Below are positions 14,325-26,100 of a stretch of DNA of 64,000 nt, piece after piece. Within the stretch, counting starts at the first letter, position 1. Each line of letters starts with the position of its first letter. The notes under the pieces are model-generated. The model was not told the DNA's origin, did not search any database, and saw only the letters and a list, made by a program, of their open reading frames with translations. Source of the DNA: Glandiceps talaboti (lineage: Eukaryota; Hemichordata; Enteropneusta; Spengelidae); contig NC_135550.1 in the NCBI RefSeq assembly GCF_964340395.1, forward strand, positions 30,731,676 through 30,795,675. The letters are read 5' to 3'. The translations under genes and the position numbers were made by a program.

Positions 14325-15059
14325 CTGCACAGACAAAAAAAGGAAAAGTATTTATGTGATATCTGGAAATAGTCACCGTTTTGAATTAAGAATGATTCCC
14401 GACGTGTCTCGATGTGATTTTGCTATACACCTTCAATATATCAGGTCTAAATATATATAGGACGATCAAAAGCGGATTCGGTCTATACTCTGGATTAGTA
14501 AGGCAGCATAGTAACATTTTCTTCCGATGTCGGATGAAGTCAGACAACGGCAACAATCTTGACGGATGTTTCCTTTGTATTGTTAAAAATGAACTTGATT
14601 TTCTGTAATTCTGTATCAAATTAAAAGTAAAGCTTGTCCAATTTTGTGTTGCATAAATTTACTAGTTGTATGTATTTTCAGAGTGTCTGTAGTTGGGGCT
14701 ACATGTCTCGTCTCTAAAAAGTATTAATTACTAGTAATTGAGCGAAATACCGTATTGTGCTTTGGATTGGAAACAGTTTAAAATTATCACCATAACGTTA
14801 TTATGAATGTACCCACCTTTATAAATACTCGTGTTGTGTAACTCGGTAGTTTCGTTGACAATAAGCCGGTGACACTGGAAGATTCGATGTATTCTCCTGT
14901 CCCTTTTTGTGTGTACTGGACAAGAATGGTTGGGTCACTCTTAAATACCTACTACTAGCTCTGGTTTATCCCTTCAACTGATGTATCGTGAGCATTAATG
15001 AATGAAATGGGGCCGAGGAAGGAGGAGGTAACCGACGGGAAACTCCCGACCTACAGTCC

Positions 15060-15067
15060 TGACGTCA
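15060..15067. promoter_or_regulatory. CRE palindrome TGACGTCA
   Basis: A perfect 8-bp CRE, the site bound by ATF/CREB-type bZIP dimers, about 0.7 kb upstream of the first known exon of gene A. Function is inferred. Confidence 0.4.
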
Positions 15068-15395
15068 TTGTATTGTCATGTCGATCCAACCCTGGACTTT
15101 GATCTCAGTTCACTTCATATCAGGTTGGCATGTACAAAACGCAGTAATACTTATGTCTATTGGTTTCTGTGACTTGAATCTGAATTCTTTTAGATTTGCC
15201 ACATCTTTGATTTCTAGTATATCATCAAACAATAATTTCAATAAAGACATTTTAGTGTCATGATTTTCACCGATATGTTCAAACATGATTGTGCGTGGGT
15301 AGGGATATACTTGGGACTGTTTTACTCCCAAACTTTACCAGTGCTTTCCCTATCCTAACTAACCATACTTGGCGCGCTTTTCAGACTTTCGGATC

Positions 15396-15403
15396 TGACG
15401 TCA
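15396..15403. promoter_or_regulatory. Second CRE palindrome TGACGTCA
   Basis: A second perfect CRE, about 340 bp from the first and about 1.1 kb upstream of the known part of gene A. Confidence 0.4.
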
Positions 15404-16382
15404 TCCAGTTCGATGACTAAATCTGTCCCATTTAGTAGACTGTAGAAAGTGAGTATGTATGACTATTACACAATTGTGGTCTCATAACATGCCTACTATA
15501 TTGAGTAAGTTCGTTCTAAAATGGAAACGAAGGCAGTTATGGTGATCCTCTTTACGTGATTGTTTGCAGGTTACCGACACTACTCATCACCTAGTCAGTC
15601 ATTCACACATACACACGTAACATACACATTTGTTTTGGGAAAGTTGCTCCAATACAAGTCATGCTTGCATGACTACGTCGATGGTATTTTCTCATAATCA
15701 TATCGTAAAAAAAGATTATTATTATGACTAGTTTATATACCACATTTTATCTGCTTTCGTGGGTTGCTTCTGCATTATTATTATTATGATTGTTTGTGTA
15801 TACACCAGTCACTTTTTTTCTTCTCTTCAAGTTTAATCATATACAGCCTTTTCCTGAATCTTTCTAATAATATACTGACAGCTATCCAACATTTCATCGC
15901 CGGTTTGGCACTAGTTATTTGTTTTACTGACGTGCCTTTGGTAGGGTTAAAGATGTCACGTGATCAAAACAGTGTCACTCAGGGGGGGGGGGGGGTAGAG
16001 ATAGTACGCAAGGGTTTTTTACCTAGGAGTATGGATCCTTGTGTAGTGATTTATTGGGAAAATAAAGCGAGAAGTTGATTACATTGGGCCAGGAGAAAGC
16101 TAGAAAGACTCGGTTAACCCCGCCATATAATGGATAACAATACTTACTTTACGTGGGCACAAAAAAGACGACCATGTATGGCGATATTTACTGACGTTGC
16201 ATTTTACCTCATGGTTCCGCTTCTATCTGTTCACTGGTACTGGTACAATGAGCTTCTCAGAAACCGTACGTATTCTCCGTAGAGTTGTATACAAGCCAAG
16301 TGGTGAGTTGAAGGATTTCATCATTTTAGTGTAATACAGGGTGTCCATTAGTCTTGCTGCTGTACGTGTACATGTACACGTA

Positions 16383-16636
16383 CGTGTATGTATGTATGTA
16401 TGTATGTATGTATGTATGTATGTATGTATGTATGTATGTATGTATGTATGTATGTATGTATGTATGTTTGTATGTATGTATGTATGTATGTATGTATGTA
16501 TGTATGTATGTATGTATGTATGTATGTATGTATGTATGTATGTATGTATGTATGTATGTATGTGTGTATGTATGTATGTATGTATGTATGTATGTATGTG
16601 TGTATGTATGTATGTATGTATGTATGTATGTATGTA

Positions 16637-16667
<31 letters not shown>

Positions 16668-16678
16668 ATGTATGTATG

Positions 16679-16708
<30 letters not shown>
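16383..16708. repeat. (GTAT)n microsatellite
   Basis: About 325 bases of GTAT with a few GTGT interruptions. The MYVC-type and HTYI-type open frames over it are artefacts. Confidence 0.98.
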
Positions 16709-16709
<1 letters not shown>

Positions 16710-16734
16710 GATCATTTTGATTTGAACAATTTCC

Positions 16735-16815
16735 CAACTAGACACCCAAGGTAATACACACATCAAATGGTAATCGGTCCAGCGGTTTTTGACTTTAGGC
16801 TGTTTACACAAATCC

Positions 16816-16868
<53 letters not shown>

Positions 16869-17310
16869 TTTTGCCATGCCTATAGCACTACTGAACCTTA
16901 TCAGTTTAGTTGTGCTAAAAATCTCAATTTTTGTCCAAAACTTACATCTTAAAAACTACTTGGTGAATTGGACTGAAACGTGGTGGGGATGTTTCCGAGG
17001 TGTTATTCTGCAGTTTAGTGTTCAAAAGCTTTTGACAACTCTGGCCCTATTAGCCATGACACCCTCAGCAACAGTGAAATGATGATGCATATTACAAAGA
17101 TAACAGGGATGGGCAGGTAAGTGAATAAAAATTCAAAAAATGTATGCAAATATGCCTAGCAATAAGACCACGCCCATAGCAACAGTCAAATGGCGGTATA
17201 CATTTCAAAGACAACAACAAGAATGGGTAGGCACACGAATAAAGATTTAAAAATAAACGTATGCAAATATACCTAGTAACAAGACAACGCCTATAGCAAC
17301 AGCCAAATAC
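16735..17310 (+). repeat. Dispersed-repeat-like block with (CAGA)n and two tandem ~115-bp units
   Basis: A CGGTCCAGCGGTTTTTGACT stretch leads into (CAGA)n at 16818-16867. That arrangement recalls 3' tails of RTE-like non-LTR elements in invertebrates (recollection, not checked). It is followed by units starting AGCAACAG at 17067, 17178 and 17294 that share ATGCAAATAT and CC(T/C)A(T/G)AGCAACAG. Confidence 0.5.
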
Positions 17311-18225
17311 AGTTGTGTTAAAATGCCATTGGCGGTATTTTTATTCTCGTATATTTTAATCATATCCAACATAAAGACAAAATTGCAATATACATATGTT
17401 CAGACTCTGTTGTTACGTCATCACTGTATGACCTCTACTGTACTGGGTCACTGGAACTACTCAGTATGGACGACCATATACATATACATTGATACATTTT
17501 GTATTATCATTCGGTGACGGAGGAAAGAAAATAATATGACTGTCACAATGTATTGATCAAAACACTTGTAGATTATTTTGTTGTTGGGATGCAATAAAAG
17601 CTTAACAACGACAAAACATAGCAATATCAAAGTTTAATGTATTTGAGTTGATCGTATTGTTTATTGTCATATAGTTTTCTTTCGGGTATTATCTGACGAG
17701 GACTCATAACAGTTCATAAAGTATTGTTATTAATAAAGTATTTCTTTTTACAAGATTTTGAAATGGTTTCCAATGATGGACTTTCCTTCTGTACATACAA
17801 TGTCGCAATAAATTCACTCTTTTATTCCAAAATGTTTAAACTAATACAATCGTCACTATGGTGACAATATTTATAATACACAAGTCCATAGCGTGACATG
17901 TACGCTCCTGTCTAACGTTAGTCTTTCCATCATGATAGTTTCAGGATATCAAAGCTACGAGTCGTATATGGTATCCAACAAGGAAAAAAATATAAAAACT
18001 ATCGAAACTAAATATGAAATAACATCAATAAGCTGAGTAAAGGAAACCTGCATTGACATCTGAAAGTGAAACTCATTCGGAAAAAAAGTAAGGTTACCAC
18101 TAATATGTGATCAGATGTAATGTAATACCATTCTAAAAAATACTATCAATATGTTGACATTTCACGATGTAAATAATAAATCTTTAAAATACTGTCACAT
18201 CCTACTAGGTTCAAACCCATACCTT

Positions 18226-19396
18226 GTCACTGTATCTCTATGGCAGGAACCCCCATTCCGTCTCTGTATCTCTATGGCAGGAACCCCCATTCCGTCTCTG
18301 TATCTCTATGGCAGGAACCCCCACTCTGTCTCTGTATCTCTATGGCAGGAACTCCCACTCTGTCTCTGTATCTCTATGGCAGGAACCCCCATTCCGTCTC
18401 TGTATCTCTATGGCAGAAACCCCCACTCTGTCACTGTATATATATGACAGGAACCCCCACCCCGTCTCTGTATCTCTATGACAGGAACCCCCACTCTGTC
18501 TCTGTATATCTATGGCAGGAATCCCCACCCCGTCTCTGTATCTCTATGACAGGAACCCCCACCCCGTCTCTGTATCTCTATGGCAGGAACCCCCACTCTG
18601 TCTCTGTATCTCTATGGCAGGAACCCCCACTCCGTCTCTGTATCTCTATGGCAGGAACCCCCACTCTGTCTCTGTATCTCTATGACAGGAACCCCCACTC
18701 TGTCTCTGTATCTCTATGGCAGGAACCCCCACTCTGTCTCTGTATCTCTATGGCAGGAACCCCCACTCTGTCTCTGTATCTCTATGGCAGGAACCCCCAT
18801 TCCGTCTCTGTATCTCTATGGCAGGAACCCCCATTCTGTCTCTGTATCTCTATGGCAGGAACCCCCACTCTGTCACTGTATCTTTATGGCAGGAACCCCC
18901 ACTCTGTCTCTGTATCTCTATGGCAGGAACCCCCACTCCGTCTCTGTATCTCTATGGCAGGAACCCCCACTCTGTCTCTGTATCTCTATGGCAGGAACCC
19001 CCACCCCGTCTCTGTATCTCTATGACAGGAACCCCCACTCTGTCACTGTATATCTATGGCAGGAACCCCCACTCTGTCTCTGTATCTCTATGACAGGAAC
19101 CCCCACCCCGTCTCTGTATCTCTATGGCAGGAACCCCCACTCTGTCTCTGTATCTCTATGGCAGGAACCCCCACTCTGTCTCTGTATCTCTATGGCAGGA
19201 ACCCCCACTCCGTCTCTGTATCTCTATGGCAGGAACCCCCACTCTGTCTCTGTATCTCTATGACAGGAACCCCCATTCCGTCTCTGTAACTCTGTGGCAG
19301 GAACCCCCATTCCGTCTCTGTATCTCTATGGCAGGAACCCCCACTCTGTCTCTGAATCTATGACAGGAACCCCCACTCTGTCTCTGAATCTATGGC
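18226..19396 (+). repeat. 34-bp minisatellite, about 34 copies
   Basis: The unit contains GGCAGGAACCCCCA and CTGTATCTCTAT and is 34 bp long, repeated almost without length change. Copies differ mainly at C/T positions (ACTCTG, ATTCCG, ACCCCG) and GGCAGG/GACAGG. Because 34 is not a multiple of three and the unit has no stop, all three forward frames stay open for long distances with a 34-residue period. I regard these as non-coding. Confidence 0.97.
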
Positions 19397-19501
19397 TAGA
19401 TGTATTGTTTCTCTCTCAGTGTTTATACCTAACTAGTTATGCTAGCTACCTATGTTGTATTTCGTATTCTCTCTGCCTACCGTTAGCCAATTCTATAAAT
19501 A

Positions 19502-19513
19502 TATGTCTGTCTA

Positions 19514-19551
<38 letters not shown>

Positions 19552-19607
19552 CGTCCGTCCGTCCGTTTACCCACCCACCCACCCACCCACCCACCCACCC
19601 ACCCACC
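19502..19607. repeat. (CTGT)n/(CCGT)n/(ACCC)n microsatellite
   Basis: Three tetranucleotide tracts follow each other just beyond the minisatellite. Confidence 0.95.
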
Positions 19608-20144
19608 AACCTGTGAATTAATCGTCTATCTAATTGGCGTCAGTAATCGTTTAAACATACACACCATCGAATACCAATATACATATGAAAAATAATAGAC
19701 TGTATATATTACATATTTCTTATATAAAGTTCACATTTAGTGATACTCTGACAATATGTCATCATTATAAAAAAGTACTCCTACATAAAGTGAAATTGAA
19801 AGATTCGTCCACTCTCTGGAATTTGTAGACGAACGAACATGTAAGTATCATCTGGGAACCCTGTCACCATAGCTATCATCCGTAAACTACTCAAAGCAAG
19901 ACACACCGAACTATGTCAACTCTTCTTGGACCTTACCATGATGTAGAATTTTCATTAGAGTCTTTCATAATTTTCACATCGATGCTTATGTACAGATAAT
20001 TTGTTCTCAACTAAACCATAGCCCAAAACATGGCAAAATCTTTCTCTTGTCCGTTACTAATCTGACCCTAAAATGACGAGAATATCGCCATATCAACTGT
20101 CCATTGTAGATCATTATACGAAAAAATGTGCGACAGAGCTGTTA

Positions 20145-23100
20145 TCACCTTGGGTCGTGTGCCATTGATCTTGCAGGTAGCGTTATTCCAGGCAATAACA
20201 ACTGCGGATACTGCATACCCGATGAATGAGATCCGTGTCCCTGTTGAGGTGCGGAGAATCCGTTTTTAAGTTTACACGTATGGTTGCCAACATTCGACTT
20301 TAATTGATGCATGCTTAAAGCGAACGACAAGTGTTCTTTCTCTTCGTTAAGTTTCTTGATTTGTTGACGCAGGTCGTTGTTCTGGGTCTCAAGTTGCACT
20401 GTTTCCTTTTTTAAGAAAAGAGAAAAAAACTTTGAATTATATTTTTAAAATGTCTGGAAAAGTACGAGGGATACACGAAAATGACTGACGACGACGATCG
20501 TCTAGTCAACAAAGTTCAGTGCATTTGATCCTAATGGAAAAAGGGCAGATTACGTATTAGTTTTCTTGTTAAACACTTCAACGTTTTTTTCCAAATATGG
20601 AAATGCATCACCTTTAATATCATTTACGCTCGTTCTGGGATATGTATTTGAACCGGGACTTGAACATTATCGATCACACGGCTTTGTAATTCCAGATTGA
20701 AAAAGACTAAACGTCGTGTAGTTTTCTGTCGTTGGTCAGAACTTTCTCATTTACGTTCAGTATTAGTTTCTATTTCCAATAAATCAATGTTGTATTGATT
20801 TTTAATTCTACATCTAGAACATTCCCAATATCCAGCTAATGTTAACTCCTTCATTGATAATAACGCGAGAATTGAAACAAAACAAATGTTTTACTGTGCA
20901 TAGTAAAACTCGACAAGGATTAAGGTTTAAGACCTTTCGATCTGTTCCAACAGTCACTTAAAAAACCGCAGCAAATATTATACATTTGTCCGTCCCGACG
21001 TTTTGGTTCCGTTGTATTTCATGACAACGAGTCATAGACCCTACACTAGTTGTAGGGTCAATGCCCTAATTGATAAACAACAATAAACAGCTTTCTCACT
21101 AGTATTCCGTATAAATACGACGTGTCGTGTCGCCCTATCAGACACCACTATCCTAGGCACAACACACCGTTTACTCCAGATTGCCTTTTCAGCTATAACG
21201 AAGCAGATTGTTAACGATGAAGTAATCAAACTTACCTTTAGAAGTGTATCTGCCCTATCTCGTTGTCGTTCTCTGCATTTTGCGGCAGCAAGTCGGTTCT
21301 TCTCCCTCCTGGCGTACCGTCTATCCTCCTCTTCAGGAGTTAACTGCAAAACAAAACAAAAACTGAAGGTTAACAAGTAGTAAAGAGAAAAGGACATACA
21401 ACTACGCATGTACAACTTATAAAAAAATAACAAGTTTTATCAGCTATTTTTATGGATATTTGGCAAGTCAATAAATCGTATTATATGAAACACAAGGTAG
21501 CGGTGGCGCCGAGATACGGTGACACAGACAGGTTGATCTGAAATTATGTCTTAGTGTAAGTAAAACTGAAAACTTCAAAGACATGAGAGAATTTAAACTC
21601 ATGTTGTGCATCGAAAACGTACTTCATGTCTTCGCATAGTCTTGTAAGTTGTAGCCACTTGAATTGTATACTGCTAACTACAGAGCGACTGATAATAATG
21701 AAAACAATTCAAATATGGGCCCACCTATATAGCAAACCACTATCACCGGAAGTAACTTATGTCGATGAAAGGTGGGCGTATTCTAAGAATTGCTTCCTCA
21801 CTATTACATGTAGTATGTATTGTCAGTTTTATATTACTTGTATATTTAGTTTATTTATGTCACTTAGTTTGTTCTCGATTACAGTCTATAACGGAATTAA
21901 TCATGGAGAAAGTTGACTCGGAAGTATTTAAAAAGTCTGAAAAGGAGGGGATGCAGTTTTAATAGTAGATAGGCAACGACGTCATACTGTGTTGTGTTTA
22001 TTAATATCATTATATAATTATGCGTTTGTCTGATTATTGAGTTATTGATTTATTCCATCTATACTGGCCTTCTTGTCAAAACTACATCATAGGTCTAAAT
22101 TAGCGTTTGTGTTAGGTAATGCTAGAATATTTCAAGTTACATTTCAGCTAGGTTTAGCGTTTGCGTTAAGTAATAATGCTGGAATTATTTATACTATTGC
22201 AAGAATTACATTCATTTATTTGTCGGATTTTATGTCGATTTTATAAATTCAGTGCAGCAGCGTTTGAAATCCAAAATTAGAATTGTATACGCCCACAACA
22301 AGTAATACGTATCGGATATAACTTGATGTATTCATTCGTTCTTGGAATTTGACATCAACGTCTTTGGGGTTGGATAGCTTGACATATCAATTCAGATGCA
22401 AACTCCCATTGATCAAAGGAGTCAAAGTACACCTATATGTGGCATTAAAAAATAATTTACTTGTAAAATGTAGTCACTTCTACACCCACATTCCAACTAG
22501 GTTCAACTTAAAAGGGAACTTTATCCCAACTAATAAAAGTGAGACAAGCTTTTGTTATGTGTGAAGTGGACATTCTAAAACACCAAAGAAATGGAAAATT
22601 GGGTGACAGGTGGTCTCTTCCGAGGCATTTATATTGGCGCCTTAAGATAATCAAGACACCTCTATTCATACCTTAAACAAACTCTCACTTTCAGTCAAAG
22701 ACAATAGAAAATACAATAGCATTTAAGAGGAGCGAAAAACCTTTCAGAAAATATATAGGTTGATGGTGTAAACTTAATTCATTGTTGGGAAACAATAACT
22801 TGAAAATATGTCACCCTTCAAGTCTTACTTTTGCGCATCTCCATCTTAAGATGTTTCCTTCGATTATACTTTGTCTAATACACCAATTCGACCTTTCGAA
22901 AAGTTCAAGGTTATACAAACTTTGTGTCTGATAGATCGTCATTTTGGTGGGAAAATTTAGATACAGTGTTTTTATTTACCTCTTCAGTTATTATTGAAAA
23001 TCTATTGAACACCACAATACCATGTGCCCTACTTCCTTACGAACGCTAGAGAACGTGGGAGTCAATAAACTTCAAAGAAATACGGAAGCGACTTCAGAGA

Positions 23101-26100
23101 ACGTATATAGAACTTCATTCGACTCAATTACATTAAAATGTGAGCAATTTGTTTACGGACACTTGTCAGTCAGCTTTGAGATTTGTATCCGTATCATACC
23201 AAACAGCACACAGTTTGTGGTAGTATAGTAGCAAAGGAATTATTGACCAGAGCGGGGTATAGTATAGTATAGTATTGTATAGTATAGTCTAGTTCCTATA
23301 CGGTATCATTACAATTTACACCACACCACGATGACATCCAGACTATACATGTACTAGTCTAGTTCCTATACGGTATCATTACAATTTACACCACACCACG
23401 ATGACATCCAGACTATACATGTACTAGTCTAGTTCCTATACGGTATTGGTACGATTTACACCTATATACATTTAGTTAGAGACCACGTTGACATCCAGAC
23501 TAAGTAGGGTATTACATCGACATAAATAGGAATTTTGTAACTGATGTATTGATTATAATGGTATTCACGCCATTCTGGTAAACCATTGACGGTGCGGTAC
23601 GGACGGTGCCAGAGACGGATAAGTAGTTTACGATAACGGATATAACACAAAGAAAATTAAGAAACGAATAAGTGAAAGTTTTAAAATTATTTCATTTTTT
23701 TCCACAGCCACTTTATTTCAGAAAAGCCACGTACACAGGGTACTTATACTAAATATTTGAACTCCGATTTTCCCGTATTATATTTTACGTCTAAATCGAA
23801 CCATGTACCCTCACTTTTGACACGAACTTGTTGATAGTGTGGCTTGGAAGTTCCACTGAACTTTGAACTTTGAACTGAGCAACTGGCAACAATTAGGGGC
23901 GAGATCGATAGTTCAAAGTAGGATCAAAAACTAAATTCTTTTACTTTGGGATGGGGTTTTTAGAGCCATTTTATTTCTCATCCTACAAAATCGATTTCAC
24001 TTTTAACGGATGTGTTGTACCCCTAAATGCAAATATTTTCTTTAAAAAATGTTAAATGAAGAGAAGAAGTTAGAAGGGGTGGGGTTGGGGCTCTGAGGCC
24101 TAAGTGTATAAGAATTTAGCTTTTTATCCCACATTGAACTATTGATCTCGCCCTCTTGCTGACTGGTTACTGTACAGCAGCGAGAAAGTACTGCAAGTCG
24201 TGTCGCAGGGCATACGGCCGGCTGTCTGCTAACAGGGCCAGGTACTGGTATCATCAAATCAATCTTCATTCTCTGGTAATTCTTTTAGCATCTAATAACA
24301 TGTATGTGTACTCTCCTTTACTTCCTACTTTCTTTCATTAATTGTAAACAATCAGTTGAATTTGTCACGTTTGACTATAATTTCTTTTGACAAAAGAGGC
24401 GTATCTTGATAACACATACTATATATACTATTTATGGACTAGTTCTAAATTAGAATAAAAAGTAATGTAGCCGGCGATATCACAGGAAACTCTAAATATT
24501 TGTAATCAAGAACAGAAGCGATTTTCAAATGTGAAAGTAAAAGATCTTTCACGTGATGTTTGTGGTCAGTGTGCAGTGCGTGGTCGTTAAGGCCAAATAA
24601 AAAAAGCTGTTTGATTCCGACTACCCGACCCCACCTAGTTGTTCACGCCGACCCTAACTTTTCTTTAAATATTCGAGAAAAATAATAATAAAATCGCGAA
24701 AATCGTGAAGTCTCGCAAGAAATAGTGGGTGCGGAAACTGACATTAACTTAAAAAGACAATATAAAACTATTCTTCCAATCTGTAATGGCTGTACATATG
24801 ATAGGAAGAAATAAACAACACAGACATTTAGGAAACAGTGGAAAACCTGAACTAGACACTCACATATGAAAAAAAATATATATAAAATAAAATAAAAAAT
24901 CTACCTACCCCACCTATTTTAAAATTGAATGTAATCGGAACCACACATTTTTTACGCCTAAAGATGAACAAAGGAAGATTGAGGAATACTTGGGCTGGGA
25001 ATTTGAATATATTATTAGAATATTCGTTAGTCGATATGAAAGTCGTACCAAAAACTAGGGCCAATAAATCATCATTAGTGAACTTATAGGCAGATGGATT
25101 GAGGAAATCCAACATCCGACATTTGACATCGGATGATGTCAACTATTTCCTTCTTTCTTGGTTTATATGTAAATGAGCTAAAATATCCGACAAACCAGCT
25201 CCCATTCACTATTAAGCTACTCACGTATACTACAGCAGAAGTTGGCGATTACCTAATTAACCCATTCTCGCAAACCAGAGCTCTTATTTCTTCCGCTACA
25301 CTTCTTACAGCAATTTTTGACGGTGCCGTAAAAGAGGCCGTGGTTTGCGACGATGAATAAATCTGACATGTGTAGACTGTATTAGTTTTTTTACGACGTC
25401 TGGTCTCTTTGTTTGAATACAATTATCAATTGAGTTGAAGCGAGTGGTTTCAAAGTTGTCTGTGAGAGTGTAGAGTTGTGTTCAGTAATTAATTATACAT
25501 GTGCATTAACACAGATCTCGAGAGTAACCATCACTCGAATATTTGACAAGAATCATATTTCAAAATATCAAAGTTTTACTGTGTTTATGTGCTACAGTGT
25601 CTCTCATCTTCATCGTTACACGACTTCGACTAAGAATGATGGTTATTGATAAGCAGACCAGACTACGCGATCAAAATAATCTGACTGCCAGCGAATATTC
25701 TAAGTTAATAAGTACCCTAAGTGTAATAAACATTTTACATCGAATTCGGTGGAAGTCAACCTAAAACATTCACAATCAATACAAAAACGAAAGAAAAGTG
25801 TTTTCAAAACGCGTGGAAAGCCTATATATAGGCTCGAGTACAAGCATCATTCTTAAAATAGACCCAATGCTGTCCACAGTTGCCTGTGATCAATTTAGCT
25901 TTGTCTGTTACATGTAATTAAGAGTCGAGTGGGCTTGACTTTACAGGAATAGGCGGAAGCCATCGGACTACGGGCATATATATCCTTAATCCTGTCATGG
26001 AGATTGTCTGTTACATGAACTTGATCTGAAAAGGGTTTAATACTTAGTTTCTTTCTATTCAAATATTCCCAAGTGCTCGCCGGGATCTATTATCTTTGCA

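Larger units (their letters stand above)
14325..18225. other. Region upstream of bZIP gene A
   Basis: This should hold the promoter and first exon of gene A, which I could not place. On the minus strand a TATTTATAAAG motif lies at about 14816-14826. Two complete CRE palindromes, TGACGTCA, lie at 15060-15067 and 15396-15403. The remainder is AT-rich with poly-G at 15980-15994 and the repeats listed separately. Confidence 0.5.

Noticed and set aside
16143-16190. GTAAGT donor as possible first exon of gene A
   Set aside because: The nearest ATG frame stops just before the donor; a non-coding exon cannot be excluded but is unsupported.
18151-19695. Open frames of up to 261 codons with a 34-residue period
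   Set aside because: All three frames are open because the 34-bp unit lacks stops; there is no sign of selection on one frame.
25133-25360. 75-codon plus-strand open frame
   Set aside because: Its second half is the hAT-like MITE copy 1.
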